Shown here piece by piece: positions 7,615 through 17,172 of a stretch of 64,000 bases of DNA (position 1 is the first letter of the stretch; every line of letters starts with the position of its first letter). Source of the DNA: Seonamhaeicola aphaedonensis (GTDB taxonomy: Bacteria > Bacteroidota > Bacteroidia > Flavobacteriales > Flavobacteriaceae); the NCBI RefSeq assembly GCF_003386195.1, contig NZ_QRDX01000001.1:310001-374000 (forward strand). The letters run 5' to 3'. The position numbers were made by a program, and so were the translations under genes. Under the pieces are notes generated by a model. It was not told the DNA's origin. It saw nothing but the letters and a program-made list of their open reading frames with translations, and made no database searches.

Positions 7615-9626
7615 TATACTTTTGATAAAACTATTTGTTCTGCTTCTTTTTGTATAAATGTATTAAAATATTCCTTTAATGCCTCATAATAAATTGGAGA
7701 CAAAATAGATTGATTAATTTGTGTCTCAACAGCTACTTGAATAGTACTACCATTACCCATAACATTGTAGCTAAAAGACCCTAGGCTATCTGGCAAAGCA
7801 AGAGAAACAGACTCTGGAATACTTTCTATTATGTATCCCTCAGGAATATTAATCAATATCTTATATGAAGATACAGATGGATACCCAAAATCTACTGGAA
7901 ACTCTCTTTTTTCTAACTTAAAAGGATTCTCAACTGTTCTAAAATGGAATAGCGGTGAAAAATACATTTTATCTCCAATAATGTCAGCTTGATTTTCTTT
8001 TAAAAACTTATAAGATTCTGTAACTGGTTTTGATAAATCTGTATCGTTCTTAACCACATAATTTTCAATTTTAATACCATCATAAGTATTCTCTAGTCTT
8101 TCTAAAAAATCACTTTTATCTGCTCTTATGTATTCATTTCTAAAAGCTAGTGCCTTATGATTAGTTTTAGTACTTCTATAATTTCCATGAATTGTTCCTT
8201 CTTCATCAATCTTCAACATCATAGAAATTAAATTCTTTGATTTTGTCCTAGGATACAAATCAATTAAACCAGAACCTCCATTTTCTGCCGCTATTCTCCC
8301 CTGCCAATTCAAAACTCTTAATGGTAAAATATTTGGAATAGAATATTCTTCAGTTGCGTCCAACAAAGCTTCAGAACCATCAGGTAGTTTTACCCAGGTT
8401 ACCACATAATTATAGCCTTCTCTGGTTGGAAACAATGGTACTCCATGATTTCTAGTACTCACTAAAACAGGATTCGCATTTAAACCTGCATACCGAAGCA
8501 TAGCGGTTAACATTAAGTTTATGTCACCAGAATTACCTACATGGTCTTTGTAAGCCTTTTTTATATCCTCTGAATAAAAGCCATAATAACCATTCCACTT
8601 TACCTGTGACTTAACAAAATTAAAAATCAAAGCAGCCTTTTTTACAGGGTCTGAAACCGAAGCCAACAACGCATCTATATCATTCTTAAAATAAGCAGTT
8701 TTTTTAAGTTCGTCACCAAAACTGGCACTCTTGTAAATTCTTTCTACAACATCCTGCCAAGTAGTAGAAAAATATTCTATTGCTGAGTGAGGAAACTTAG
8801 TATAGGACAGCTCATACTTAACAGATGCCCTATAATTATTTATATTATTTACGTAAGGCTCATCATTAATAGCCGCAATATTCTCGAGATCATATGTATA
8901 GATATCTTTTTTATATTCAATCTCTCCTGTTCTGTAAAGGCTTTTTGTATCCAACTTGGTGTTTTCAGTTATGGGAACCTCAGTTTTATAGAAAAGTTTA
9001 TCTCTCTTTTCTTCCTGGATAGGCTGAAACACCAAATACCCTTTAGTTCTTGGCTTAAAACTGAAGTACTCTGGCACCTCAAAAATAGCTTCTACCCTTT
9101 TTGTTGGAATACTGTGCTGAAAAATAAACTCATCTACATTAGACCAAAACGGGGAGACTATAATATATTTATATTCTACTACACTACCAGACTTTATATT
9201 AGGCATTGTAAATTTCACTTCATTTAAGTATTTGCTCACATCTGATTTATACACCTCGTTTTTCTCTAATTTATTCTGAATAACTTTACCGTTTTCAACA
9301 TTAAAGGTGTACGCTTTAAATTCAGTCATTTTATCTTCTAATACACCATCTTTGTATAAATTCATCTCCTTTGTTGCGTAATCAAACCCATCTTGATTAT
9401 AGATTTTAATACGTGCGTGCATTTCCGTATGAAGTTTAAAACCATCTGATCTATGATAACTAAAATAGGTATGCCTTTTTTTAAACAAATAAGCGGCACT
9501 TGCAGAAGAATCAATAGAACAAACTTTTTCTTCTAATTCCTCTTTTGAAACTTTACCAAATTTATAATTCTGGCCTTCACAAATAAGCGCGAAAAGAAAT
9601 AAACAAATAAAACTTAATCCCCTCAT
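7614..9626 (-). CDS. DUF3857 protein with a transglutaminase-like domain lacking catalytic Cys and His (copy 1)
   Basis: A 670-residue exported protein: signal peptide (about 1-18), DUF3857 domain (about 50-230), transglutaminase-like domain (about 290-460) and a C-terminal beta domain. The segment aligned to the usual GDCKD reads SGDINLML, so the catalytic Cys is Ile, and the usual NHAW is replaced by YNYVVTW, so the His is Tyr; the aspartate (LLDATE) is kept. It is therefore probably non-enzymatic. It is a close tandem paralogue of the next gene upstream: the ATG begins right after that gene's TAG. Function is unknown; localisation is the periplasm by inference. Confidence 0.85.
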   Translation of the reverse strand: MRGLSFICLFLFALICEGQNYKFGKVSKEELEEKVCSIDSSASAAYLFKKRHTYFSYHRSDGFKLHTEMHARIKIYNQDGFDYATKEMNLYKDGVLEDKMTEFKAYTFNVENGKVIQNKLEKNEVYKSDVSKYLNEVKFTMPNIKSGSVVEYKYIIVSPFWSNVDEFIFQHSIPTKRVEAIFEVPEYFSFKPRTKGYLVFQPIQEEKRDKLFYKTEVPITENTKLDTKSLYRTGEIEYKKDIYTYDLENIAAINDEPYVNNINNYRASVKYELSYTKFPHSAIEYFSTTWQDVVERIYKSASFGDELKKTAYFKNDIDALLASVSDPVKKAALIFNFVKSQVKWNGYYGFYSEDIKKAYKDHVGNSGDINLMLTAMLRYAGLNANPVLVSTRNHGVPLFPTREGYNYVVTWVKLPDGSEALLDATEEYSIPNILPLRVLNWQGRIAAENGGSGLIDLYPRTKSKNLISMMLKIDEEGTIHGNYRSTKTNHKALAFRNEYIRADKSDFLERLENTYDGIKIENYVVKNDTDLSKPVTESYKFLKENQADIIGDKMYFSPLFHFRTVENPFKLEKREFPVDFGYPSVSSYKILINIPEGYIIESIPESVSLALPDSLGSFSYNVMGNGSTIQVAVETQINQSILSPIYYEALKEYFNTFIQKEAEQIVLSKV

Positions 9627-11651
9627 CTATATTTGTTTTTTGTTTAGCACCACTTGTTCTGCTTCCTTTTGAATAAATGAATTAAAGTACTCTTTTAAGA
9701 CCTCATAATATATTGGTGATATAATAGACTCATTTATTTGTGTCTCTACCATTATTTGAATGTTGCGCCCACTACCCTTCACCATGTAACTAAAAGACCC
9801 TAGATTATCTGGTAACGCTAAGGCTACAGACTCTGGTGTACTTTCTATTTTGTATCCTTCTGGAATATTTAAAATTACTCTATAGGAAGTCACTGATGGA
9901 TAGCCAAAATCTACAGGAAATTCTCTTTTTTCTAACTTAAAAGGGTTTTCTTTTGTTCTTAAATGAAATAGCGGTGAAAAATACATTTTATCTCCTATGA
10001 TATCAACTTGACTTTCCTTATTGAATTTATAGGACTCTTGTATTGGTTTAGATAAATCCGTATCATTTTTAACATTATAATCAGAAATCTCTATGCCATT
10101 ATACCTGTTTTCCAATTTTTCTAAGTAATCATCTTTATCTGCTTCGTTATAACTATTTCTAAAAGACAAAGCCCTGTGGTTTGTTTTTATACTTCTGTAA
10201 CTGCCCTCTAAAGCTCCTTCCTCATCTATTTTAGCCATCATAATAACGTTATTCTCTGATAGACTTTTAGGATATAAATCAATAACCCCATAGCCACCGT
10301 TTTCAGCTACAATTCTTCCTTGCCAATTTAAAGCTCTTAATGGTAGAATATTTGGAACCGAATATTTGTCAGTTCCGTCTAATAAGACCTCAGTACCATC
10401 AGGTAGTTTTACCCAAGACACTACATAGTTATAACCTTCCCTTGTTGGAAATAGAGGCACTCCATGCGTTCTTGTACTTACTAAAACAGGATTTGCATTT
10501 AACCCAGCATATCGCAACATAGCGGTGAGCATTAAATTAATATCACCACTACTACCTGCATGGTTCTTGTATGCTTTTTTAACATCATCGGCATAAAAGC
10601 CATAATAACCATTCCATTTAACCTGAGATTTCACATAATCAAAAATCATCATCATTTTTTCTTCTGCCCCCGATACCGAACCTACGAGTGCATCAATATC
10701 ATTCTGAAAATAACCTGTTCTTTTAAGTTCATCGCCAAAACTTGAACTTTTATAAACCCTATCTACAACATCTTCCCAAGTAGTTGAGTACGTCTTTACC
10801 GTTGAATTTGGAAACTTGGTATAAGAAAGTTCATATTTTGCCGATGCCCTGTAGTTATTAATACTATTAACAAAAGGCTCTTCTTTTAGTGCTGGAATGT
10901 CAGTAAGATTGTATTTATTGATTTGAGTATAATATGTTATTTCTGAGCTATTAAACGATGTTGTTACCGCACCATTATATCCACCTCCTGCTAGAGACCT
11001 TGCTTTATCTACAAATCTAATAACATCTGTTTTACTTTCTACTGTAGGCGCAACAGATAAAAACCCTTTTGTATTTACTTTAAAATTATAATATTCAGGA
11101 ACATCAAATTCTGCTTCTAATTTTTTAATTGGTATATCATACTGAAAAATAAACTCATCAACATTAGACCAATATGGCGATGTTATCTGGTACTTATATT
11201 CAATAACAGATCCTGGTTTTATATTAGGCATGGTAAACTTTACTTTATTAGAGTATTTACTTGCTTCAGATTTAAAAATGCCATCTTTACTTAACTTTTC
11301 AGCTAAAACTTTGTTTTTTTCTATATTGTATGTATAAGCTTTTAAATTAGAAATTTTTTCTTCTCCACTACCTCCTTGATAAAGTCGAATCTGCTTTGTT
11401 GCATAGTCAAACCCATCCTGATTATAGATTTTTATACGCTCATGTATATCTGTTTTTAATACAAATCCTTCATCCTTGATATACACGTAATAGCTTCGTC
11501 TGTATTTATATAAATAAGCGGCGTTTGCTGTTGAGTCTAGAGAACAAACCGTTTCTTTAAGCTCTTCTTTTGAAACTTTTCCAAATTTATAGTCTTGTGA
11601 AAATATCAAGTTTGTAAAACATAGAACAAATACAATTAGTAAAACTCTCAT
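9627..11651 (-). CDS. DUF3857 protein with a transglutaminase-like domain lacking catalytic Cys and His (copy 2)
   Basis: The 674-residue paralogue of the downstream neighbour, alike along its whole length. Signal peptide at 1-18 (MRVLLIVFVLCFTNLIFSQ), then DUF3857 and transglutaminase-like domains. The same substitutions occur (SGDINLML around residue 370, YNYVVSW), with the acidic residue kept in LLDGTD, so loss of the triad predates the duplication. It has a Gly/Ala-rich insertion near residue 220 (RSLAGGGYNGAVTTS) absent from copy 1. The stop is 6 bp from the ATG of copy 1 on one side and the third DUF3857 gene lies 6 bp upstream, so the three form one operon. Confidence 0.85.
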   Translation of the reverse strand: MRVLLIVFVLCFTNLIFSQDYKFGKVSKEELKETVCSLDSTANAAYLYKYRRSYYVYIKDEGFVLKTDIHERIKIYNQDGFDYATKQIRLYQGGSGEEKISNLKAYTYNIEKNKVLAEKLSKDGIFKSEASKYSNKVKFTMPNIKPGSVIEYKYQITSPYWSNVDEFIFQYDIPIKKLEAEFDVPEYYNFKVNTKGFLSVAPTVESKTDVIRFVDKARSLAGGGYNGAVTTSFNSSEITYYTQINKYNLTDIPALKEEPFVNSINNYRASAKYELSYTKFPNSTVKTYSTTWEDVVDRVYKSSSFGDELKRTGYFQNDIDALVGSVSGAEEKMMMIFDYVKSQVKWNGYYGFYADDVKKAYKNHAGSSGDINLMLTAMLRYAGLNANPVLVSTRTHGVPLFPTREGYNYVVSWVKLPDGTEVLLDGTDKYSVPNILPLRALNWQGRIVAENGGYGVIDLYPKSLSENNVIMMAKIDEEGALEGSYRSIKTNHRALSFRNSYNEADKDDYLEKLENRYNGIEISDYNVKNDTDLSKPIQESYKFNKESQVDIIGDKMYFSPLFHLRTKENPFKLEKREFPVDFGYPSVTSYRVILNIPEGYKIESTPESVALALPDNLGSFSYMVKGSGRNIQIMVETQINESIISPIYYEVLKEYFNSFIQKEAEQVVLNKKQI

Positions 11652-11657
11652 GGTATA

Positions 11658-13556
11658 TTATTTTTTAATTAATGCTATTTTGGCGTTGTCTTGTTTTGAA
11701 ACCTCTTTATAAAAGTCTCTAAAGGCTTTATAATCTTCTTTTGGAAAATATCCATCTGCGATGGTAAACTCCCTGTTGTATATTAAAGTGTTTTCATCCT
11801 TAACATTTAATTCCATTTTGTAACTACCATATTTATTTTCTATCAAAACATTTTCTGGCTGAGATTCAATTTTATAATCACTTGGTAGTTTAATCTCTAC
11901 TGTGTCAACATCTTTAAAACCCCTTTTTATGTGAAGTGGCAATTTTCTGGATCTATATCTATCTGGAATATGTCTATTTCTGTTTAAGGCATTTAGGGTT
12001 AAAAGCATCCGGTCTCCTACAATTTTGGAATAGTTTGATGCACTAAAGCTTATATCTTCAATAAACTCAATATTATTTCTGTCATTATTAATCTCAATAT
12101 TGTCAATACTAAGCCCGTTAATATAACCCCAATGTTTTTTGTAATGCGTATCTAAATCTCTACTCGTTTCAGTTTCCAATAAATATTTATCATCATATTG
12201 AATGCCTCTTGAAACCACTGTTACCTTAGCTTCTATTGAACCTTCATTTGAAATATTACATAGGCCTTTTATGGTTTGAAGACTTTCATCCACTTCGTAT
12301 TTTGTTGTATGTTCAATTTTACCACCGTCGGGGGTAATTACAAGTACATCTCTATCGTCAGTAAAATCACCAATAAAACCAAATGGTAATTTCTGGCTGG
12401 TACACTCTAGCCATATATCTTCGCCGTTTTCTTGAGGTATGTTTAGTATGGCATGATTTCCTTGCATAGAAGCAAAGTCACTCTCCATACTTCTTTGCGA
12501 ACTTCTAGCATACAAAACGGTGAAATATGAGTCTACCCCTACGGCTTTTAAAAGCGCCATGGTGTAATTGGTTAACGCTTTACAGTCTCCATAACCAAGT
12601 TCATCTACTTTCGAAACATTAAAAGGTTTCCAACCACCAATACCCACTTGCACACTAATGTAGCGCACCTTATCTTGAACATATTGATATACTATTTTTG
12701 CTTTCTCAACATCACTTTTAGCTTCAACAACCAGACTTTGTATTTCTTCTAATGTACTTTGTGGCAAATCCTGAGTATCTTTTATTAAGTCATGGTACAT
12801 CCACTTTCCAAAATCTTCCCAATTTTCTACATGGGCACTTACACCCTCTAAAGTAAAATCATTGGACGCCACTAAAATCCTTGGTAATATTGCAGAAAGT
12901 GACGGACTAAAATCTTCGGGTTTAATAGCCTCTATATCCTTTACCTTAAATGACAAGTAATTATCCAGTTCAACTTTTTCTAAGTTTATATCATTGAGGT
13001 TTAATTCTTTAGTCCTAACTTGAATATCTGAAGGATAACTTATACTATATGAGCTTTTCTCTACACTTAAATAATAATCATTAAGTGGGTAAAAAGATTC
13101 AATAAATGCCGTATTTTCATCTACATACTCACATGAAACCTCTATGGTATAAGGATAACTTATGGGTGTATATTCTAAATATTTCAATCTTGAATCTGAG
13201 TACAAAGTTCCACCATCCACAGCACTAACATCTTTAAAATCTTTCTTCTTTATCTTTTTAGTTTGCCTACCAAAAGCATCAAAAACTAAAGCTTCTAGAC
13301 TAATGATTCTCTTATTATCATCATAATATAAATAAGCATCTACATTATCATTTCCTTGTTTGTTAAGCACTGTAACTACACGTTTTTGAATGACATGCAT
13401 TTCACTTGAAGACCTTAAAGTTATATCAACACTTTGTTCTCTGACTACAGCATTGGCATTTTCCTTAAGATTATTGGGAATGGTTAAGCTGATATTTTTT
13501 TGTGAAAAAACGCTTAGTGTTACAAGCAAAACACTTGTAAATAATTTAACTCTCAT
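11658..13556 (-). CDS. DUF3857 protein with an intact transglutaminase domain
   Basis: The 632-residue third member of the tandem array and first gene of the operon. Signal peptide at about 1-18, DUF3857 domain at about 40-220, transglutaminase core at about 270-400. Unlike the two downstream paralogues it keeps the triad: Cys in GYGDCKALTN (about residue 322), His in QGNHAILNI (about 368) and an acidic residue in WLECTS. It is thus the only likely active enzyme of the three. The substrate is unknown. About 250 bp of noncoding DNA separate it from dtd. Confidence 0.87.
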   Translation of the reverse strand: MRVKLFTSVLLVTLSVFSQKNISLTIPNNLKENANAVVREQSVDITLRSSSEMHVIQKRVVTVLNKQGNDNVDAYLYYDDNKRIISLEALVFDAFGRQTKKIKKKDFKDVSAVDGGTLYSDSRLKYLEYTPISYPYTIEVSCEYVDENTAFIESFYPLNDYYLSVEKSSYSISYPSDIQVRTKELNLNDINLEKVELDNYLSFKVKDIEAIKPEDFSPSLSAILPRILVASNDFTLEGVSAHVENWEDFGKWMYHDLIKDTQDLPQSTLEEIQSLVVEAKSDVEKAKIVYQYVQDKVRYISVQVGIGGWKPFNVSKVDELGYGDCKALTNYTMALLKAVGVDSYFTVLYARSSQRSMESDFASMQGNHAILNIPQENGEDIWLECTSQKLPFGFIGDFTDDRDVLVITPDGGKIEHTTKYEVDESLQTIKGLCNISNEGSIEAKVTVVSRGIQYDDKYLLETETSRDLDTHYKKHWGYINGLSIDNIEINNDRNNIEFIEDISFSASNYSKIVGDRMLLTLNALNRNRHIPDRYRSRKLPLHIKRGFKDVDTVEIKLPSDYKIESQPENVLIENKYGSYKMELNVKDENTLIYNREFTIADGYFPKEDYKAFRDFYKEVSKQDNAKIALIKK

Positions 13557-13803
13557 AAAGTAAGTTGATAGTTTTTGTTGGTTAAATGTATTATAATAAT
13601 TCTCAAAAAATCATGAGAAAAATCAGGTTTGTTAGTTAGCATTAGATCTTTAGTGTTAAACTAAAAATCCTACACAATATATAAGAAAATAAAATGAAAA
13701 CAAAAGATCTGTTTGATTGATTGTAATAATGGTATTAGAAAAGTATAATTCAAAATAGTTAACAAATTGAAAATCTAGGAATTAATGCGGTAAGTATCTC
13801 CAT

Positions 13804-14256
13804 CTATTCTCTATCTTTAGAATCAATAATAATGGTTACTGGCCCATCATTAACCAAACCTACTTCCATCATAGCTCCAAATTGACCAGTCTGTACTTTT
13901 TTTCCCAAATCTGTTTCTAATTGCTTGATAAAGTTTTCATACAATGGTACTGCAATATCTGGTTTGGCTGCTTTAATATAGCTTGGCCTGTTTCCCTTTT
14001 TGGTAAGTGCATGTAGGGTAAATTGACTCACAACGATAATATCTCCACTCACATCTTTAACAGACCTATTCATAAGTCCATTGTTGTCACCAAAAATGCG
14101 AAGGTTTACAATTTTGTTTGTTAGCCAATTTATATCCTCTTGAGTATCATCTTCTACTATCCCCAATAAAATTAAAAGACCATGCCCAATAACAGCAGGA
14201 ATTTCTTTTCCTATGGTTACACTGGCTTTAGATACCCTTTGTAATACTACCTTCAT
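13804..14256 (-). CDS. dtd: D-aminoacyl-tRNA deacylase
   Basis: Removes D-amino acids (and glycine) mischarged on tRNA. The 150 residues begin MKVVLQRVSKASV, the family N-terminus, and contain SQFTLHALTKKGNRPSY and the cis Gly-Pro motif (VNDGPVT) near the C-terminus. I place the start at the ATG at 14256, which overlaps the rsgA stop as ATGA; the reading frame extends four codons further to a TTG but that is not needed. An unusually good GGAGGT sits in the end of rsgA just before this ATG, a rare Shine-Dalgarno in this group. Confidence 0.96.
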   Translation of the reverse strand: MKVVLQRVSKASVTIGKEIPAVIGHGLLILLGIVEDDTQEDINWLTNKIVNLRIFGDNNGLMNRSVKDVSGDIIVVSQFTLHALTKKGNRPSYIKAAKPDIAVPLYENFIKQLETDLGKKVQTGQFGAMMEVGLVNDGPVTIIIDSKDRE

Positions 14257-15203
14257 TCTACCTCCCAATTATCGGTTCTATAATTGTCATCATCTCCTTG
14301 TAGAATTTGCAAATAACTGCGGTATCTAGAAAAAGCTATTTCCTCCTTATCAAGTGCTTTTTTTACGGCACACTTGGGTTCTTGTATGTGTAAACAATTA
14401 TTAAATTTACAATCTTGTTTTAGGGCAAATATTTCAGGAAAATAGTCTCCTACTTCTTCTTTATCCATATCTACCACTCCAAAACCTTTAATACCAGGTG
14501 TGTCTATAATTTTTGCATTAGCATCAAGATCATACATTTCAGCAAATGTTGTAGTATGTTGCCCTTGCATATGCAAGGTTGAAATCTCTTTTGTCTTTAA
14601 ATTCAAATCTGGTTGAATGGCATTTACCAAAGTTGATTTACCAACTCCTGAATGACCAGAAAACATACTTACTTTGTCTTTCATTAAGGCTTTTACCTTA
14701 TCAATATTTTTTCCTGTTTTAGCTGACACACCAATACATTCATACCCTATTTTTCGGTAAACATGTGCTAAATATTTCACCTCTAAAAGGCTTTCCTCAT
14801 CATAAGTATCAATTTTATTAAACAGTAAAACGGTTTTTATGGAATAGGCTTCGGCAGTTACCAAAAACCGATCTATAAAACTGGTTAAGGTTGGCGGGTT
14901 GTTAATGGTTATCATTAAAAAAACCTGATCCAAGTTTGCCGCAATGATATGCGTTTGTTTTGACAGGTTTACAGATTTACGGACTATGTAATTTTTTCTA
15001 TCGTGAATGTTGTGTATAATTCCAGACTCAACATCATTTACTTTTTCTAATTCAAAATCTACTATATCTCCAACAGCAATGGGATTAGTACTTTTAATAC
15101 CTTTAATTCTGAATTTACCTTTAATACGGCATTGGTAAGTGTCTCCTAACTGTGTTCTTACAGTGTACCAACTTCCTGTAGATTTATAAACAAGTCCTGT
15201 CAT
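14253..15203 (-). CDS. rsgA: Ribosome small-subunit-dependent GTPase A
   Basis: A circularly permuted GTPase acting in late 30S maturation. The 316 residues show an OB fold (about 1-75), then G4 (NKID) before G1 (GHSGVGKST) and G3 (DTPG), and a C-terminal zinc knuckle CKFNNCLHIQEPKCAV. The G-motif order is the family signature. I use the ATG at 15203 (MTGLVYKSTG), not the TTG two codons upstream. It overlaps dtd by 4 bp, indicating coupled translation. Confidence 0.97.
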   Translation of the reverse strand: MTGLVYKSTGSWYTVRTQLGDTYQCRIKGKFRIKGIKSTNPIAVGDIVDFELEKVNDVESGIIHNIHDRKNYIVRKSVNLSKQTHIIAANLDQVFLMITINNPPTLTSFIDRFLVTAEAYSIKTVLLFNKIDTYDEESLLEVKYLAHVYRKIGYECIGVSAKTGKNIDKVKALMKDKVSMFSGHSGVGKSTLVNAIQPDLNLKTKEISTLHMQGQHTTTFAEMYDLDANAKIIDTPGIKGFGVVDMDKEEVGDYFPEIFALKQDCKFNNCLHIQEPKCAVKKALDKEEIAFSRYRSYLQILQGDDDNYRTDNWEVE

Positions 15204-15292
15204 ATTCAATTCAAAAATAAATTAAATTATCCGTTTTTTTTAGTAAGAATAAGTTTATATTGGTGTTTGAATTTTTTAAAAAAAACACCAAC

Positions 15293-15943
15293 ATGAAAAA
15301 ATTATTATTCTTAATTCTGTTATTTACCATTTCATTAAATGTTAAATCTCAAACCAACCTTTATGAAAACCCCGAATTTGACAAGATAGCTAAGTCACAT
15401 AAAATCATTGCTGTAATACCTTTTAAAACACAAGTAAAACTAAGACCGAAGCAAATGAAGGATATTACGGATGAAAAGCTATTTAGAATTGAAAAATCTG
15501 AAGGAGAAAGTATCCAAACAGCAATGTATTCTTGGTTTTTAAAAAGAAAGAAAAGAGGAAAACTTCAAACTTTAGAAGTTCAAGATCCAAAAGTCACAAC
15601 AGCTTTACTGAAAAGAAATGATATTAGTTATGCTAATATTACAGAGTTCACTCCTCAAGAATTAGCCACAATACTTAAAGTTGATGCCGTAATCTCGGGA
15701 GAATATGAAACTAACAAACCAATGTCAGAAGGAGCATCAGTTGCACTTGGTTTACTTGTTGGATTTTGGGGAAGTACCAATAGTGCCATTATTAACATGA
15801 GTGTACACAATGCTGAGGATGGCGTTTTATTGTGGAATTACAATAAAAAAGTTAGAGGTTCAATTGGTAGTAGTCCAGAAGATTTAATAAATATTTTAAT
15901 GAGAAAAGCTTCGAGAAGATTATCCTACACAAAAAACGATTAG
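15293..15943 (+). CDS. Exported protein of unknown function, CsgG/LpoB-like fold suspected
   Basis: 216 residues with a clear signal peptide (MKKLLFLILLFTISLNVKSQ), so it is periplasmic or surface-exposed. The mature part begins a beta-alpha pattern (HKIIAVIPFKTQV), then VDAVISGEYE, a Gly/Ala-rich hydrophobic segment (GASVALGLLVGFWG) and DGVLLWNYNKKVRG. This arrangement resembles CsgG, LpoB and GNA1162-type proteins, which is inference only. I chose the ATG at 15293 since it heads the signal peptide; the upstream ATG at 15260 would add 11 residues and spoil it. It is a single-gene unit convergent with the aromatic operon and ends at a shared terminator. Confidence 0.7.
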   Translation: MKKLLFLILLFTISLNVKSQTNLYENPEFDKIAKSHKIIAVIPFKTQVKLRPKQMKDITDEKLFRIEKSEGESIQTAMYSWFLKRKKRGKLQTLEVQDPKVTTALLKRNDISYANITEFTPQELATILKVDAVISGEYETNKPMSEGASVALGLLVGFWGSTNSAIINMSVHNAEDGVLLWNYNKKVRGSIGSSPEDLINILMRKASRRLSYTKND

Positions 15944-15950
15944 AATAACA

Positions 15951-15976
15951 AAAAGCCTCACTTAAGTGAGGCTTTT
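15951..15976. terminator. Bidirectional intrinsic terminator
   Basis: A perfect 26-bp palindrome (AAAAGCCTCACTT and its complement) between two convergent genes, with A runs on one side and T runs on the other. It can serve both the plus-strand exported protein and the minus-strand aromatic operon. Confidence 0.88.
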
Positions 15977-15999
15977 CTTTCTGTTTATATGTAAAATAA

Positions 16000-17082
16000 T
16001 TATCCGTTTATGATCTTCTCTTGATGATTGATAGATTCTTGGTGAATAGCTTTAAACATTTTCAAAACAAACTCTTCACTTAAACCATGATCTTGACCTT
16101 CCAGTACCATTCTACCTAAAATTTCGTTCCAACGTTTACTTTGTAATACCGCAACATTTTTCTCTTTTTTAAGTTTACCAATGCCATCTGAAGCTTGCAT
16201 ACGCTTACCAAGCATATCAATAATTTGATTATCAATAACATCAATTTGCGCTCTCAGATTATCTAATTTACTATTGTATTCTGCTTCAGGATCTGCTTCC
16301 TTTTTCACTTTTAAATCGCGCATCATTTGTATTAACATATTTGGAGTGACTTGTTGAGAGGCGTCACTCCATGCATTTTCAGGATCGTGATGTGTTTCAA
16401 TCATTAAACCATCAAAATTAAGATCTAAAGCAATTTGAGAGATATCAAAAACCATATCTCTTTTTCCTGTAATATGCGATGGGTCATTAATTAACGGGAT
16501 GTCTGGAAATTTATTTTGAAACTCAATAGCCATTTGCCATTCTGGATTGTTTCTGAATTTGGTTTTCTCATAGGTAGAAAAACCTCTATGGATAGCTCCA
16601 ATGTTTTTAACACCAGAACTATAAATTCTTTCAATACCTCCTAACCATAATGCTAAATCTGGGTTTACAGGGTTTTTGATTAAAACTGGTTTTTCTGTTC
16701 CTTCTAGTGCATCTGCAATTTCCTGCATTATAAATGGAGACACTGTAGAACGCGCCCCAATCCAAAGCATATCAATATCATGCTCTAAAGCTAATTTTAC
16801 ATGTGCTGCATTGGCTACCTCTGTACATACCTTCATACCCGTTTCGGCCTTTACTTTTTGTAACCACTTTAAACCTAGTGCACCAACACCTTCAAACATA
16901 CCAGGTCTTGTTCTTGGTTTCCAAATACCTGCTCTAAAATAATTTACATCAGTATCTTTAAGCTCGTGAGCTATTTTTAAAACCTGTTCTTCGGTCTCGG
17001 CACTACAAGGGCCTGCAATTACTAGTGGATGGTTTAACTTCAAATCATCTAACCATGCTCTCATTTCTTTGTTGTTTTCCAT
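16000..17082 (-). CDS. Bifunctional DAHP synthase / chorismate mutase
   Basis: Residues about 1-265 are a KDO8P-like (type I-beta) 3-deoxy-7-phosphoheptulonate synthase (VIAGPCSAE near the start, FRAGIWKPRTRPG, GAIHRGFS, NDPSHITGKR), catalysing the first step of aromatic synthesis. Residues about 270-355 are a type II chorismate mutase (LDNLRAQIDVIDNQIIDMLGKRM), converting chorismate to prephenate. In Bacteroidota the mutase domain makes the synthase sensitive to prephenate-branch feedback, which is family knowledge. It is last in the pheA-aminotransferase-tyrA operon, 90 bp after tyrA. Confidence 0.95.
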   Translation of the reverse strand: MENNKEMRAWLDDLKLNHPLVIAGPCSAETEEQVLKIAHELKDTDVNYFRAGIWKPRTRPGMFEGVGALGLKWLQKVKAETGMKVCTEVANAAHVKLALEHDIDMLWIGARSTVSPFIMQEIADALEGTEKPVLIKNPVNPDLALWLGGIERIYSSGVKNIGAIHRGFSTYEKTKFRNNPEWQMAIEFQNKFPDIPLINDPSHITGKRDMVFDISQIALDLNFDGLMIETHHDPENAWSDASQQVTPNMLIQMMRDLKVKKEADPEAEYNSKLDNLRAQIDVIDNQIIDMLGKRMQASDGIGKLKKEKNVAVLQSKRWNEILGRMVLEGQDHGLSEEFVLKMFKAIHQESINHQEKIING

Positions 17083-17107
17083 AATTTTTGATAAAATTTC
17101 AAGCTTT

Positions 17108-17148
17108 AAATTCCAAAATCCAATACCTTAAAATGCTTTTTGGAATTT
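17108..17148. repeat. Intercistronic inverted repeat, tyrA to DAHP synthase
   Basis: AAATTCCAAAA at 17108-17118 and its exact complement at 17138-17148, with a 19-nt spacer, in the 90-bp gap. This kind of TTTGGAATTT repeat is common in flavobacterial spacers. It may act as an mRNA stem between the two coding regions. Confidence 0.6.
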
Positions 17149-17172
17149 GGGATTTTATTATTGTTTTTTGTG

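Noticed and set aside
8787-9227. 146-residue plus-strand reading frame inside a DUF3857 gene
   Set aside because: Antisense shadow of a well-supported coding region; no recognisable domain.
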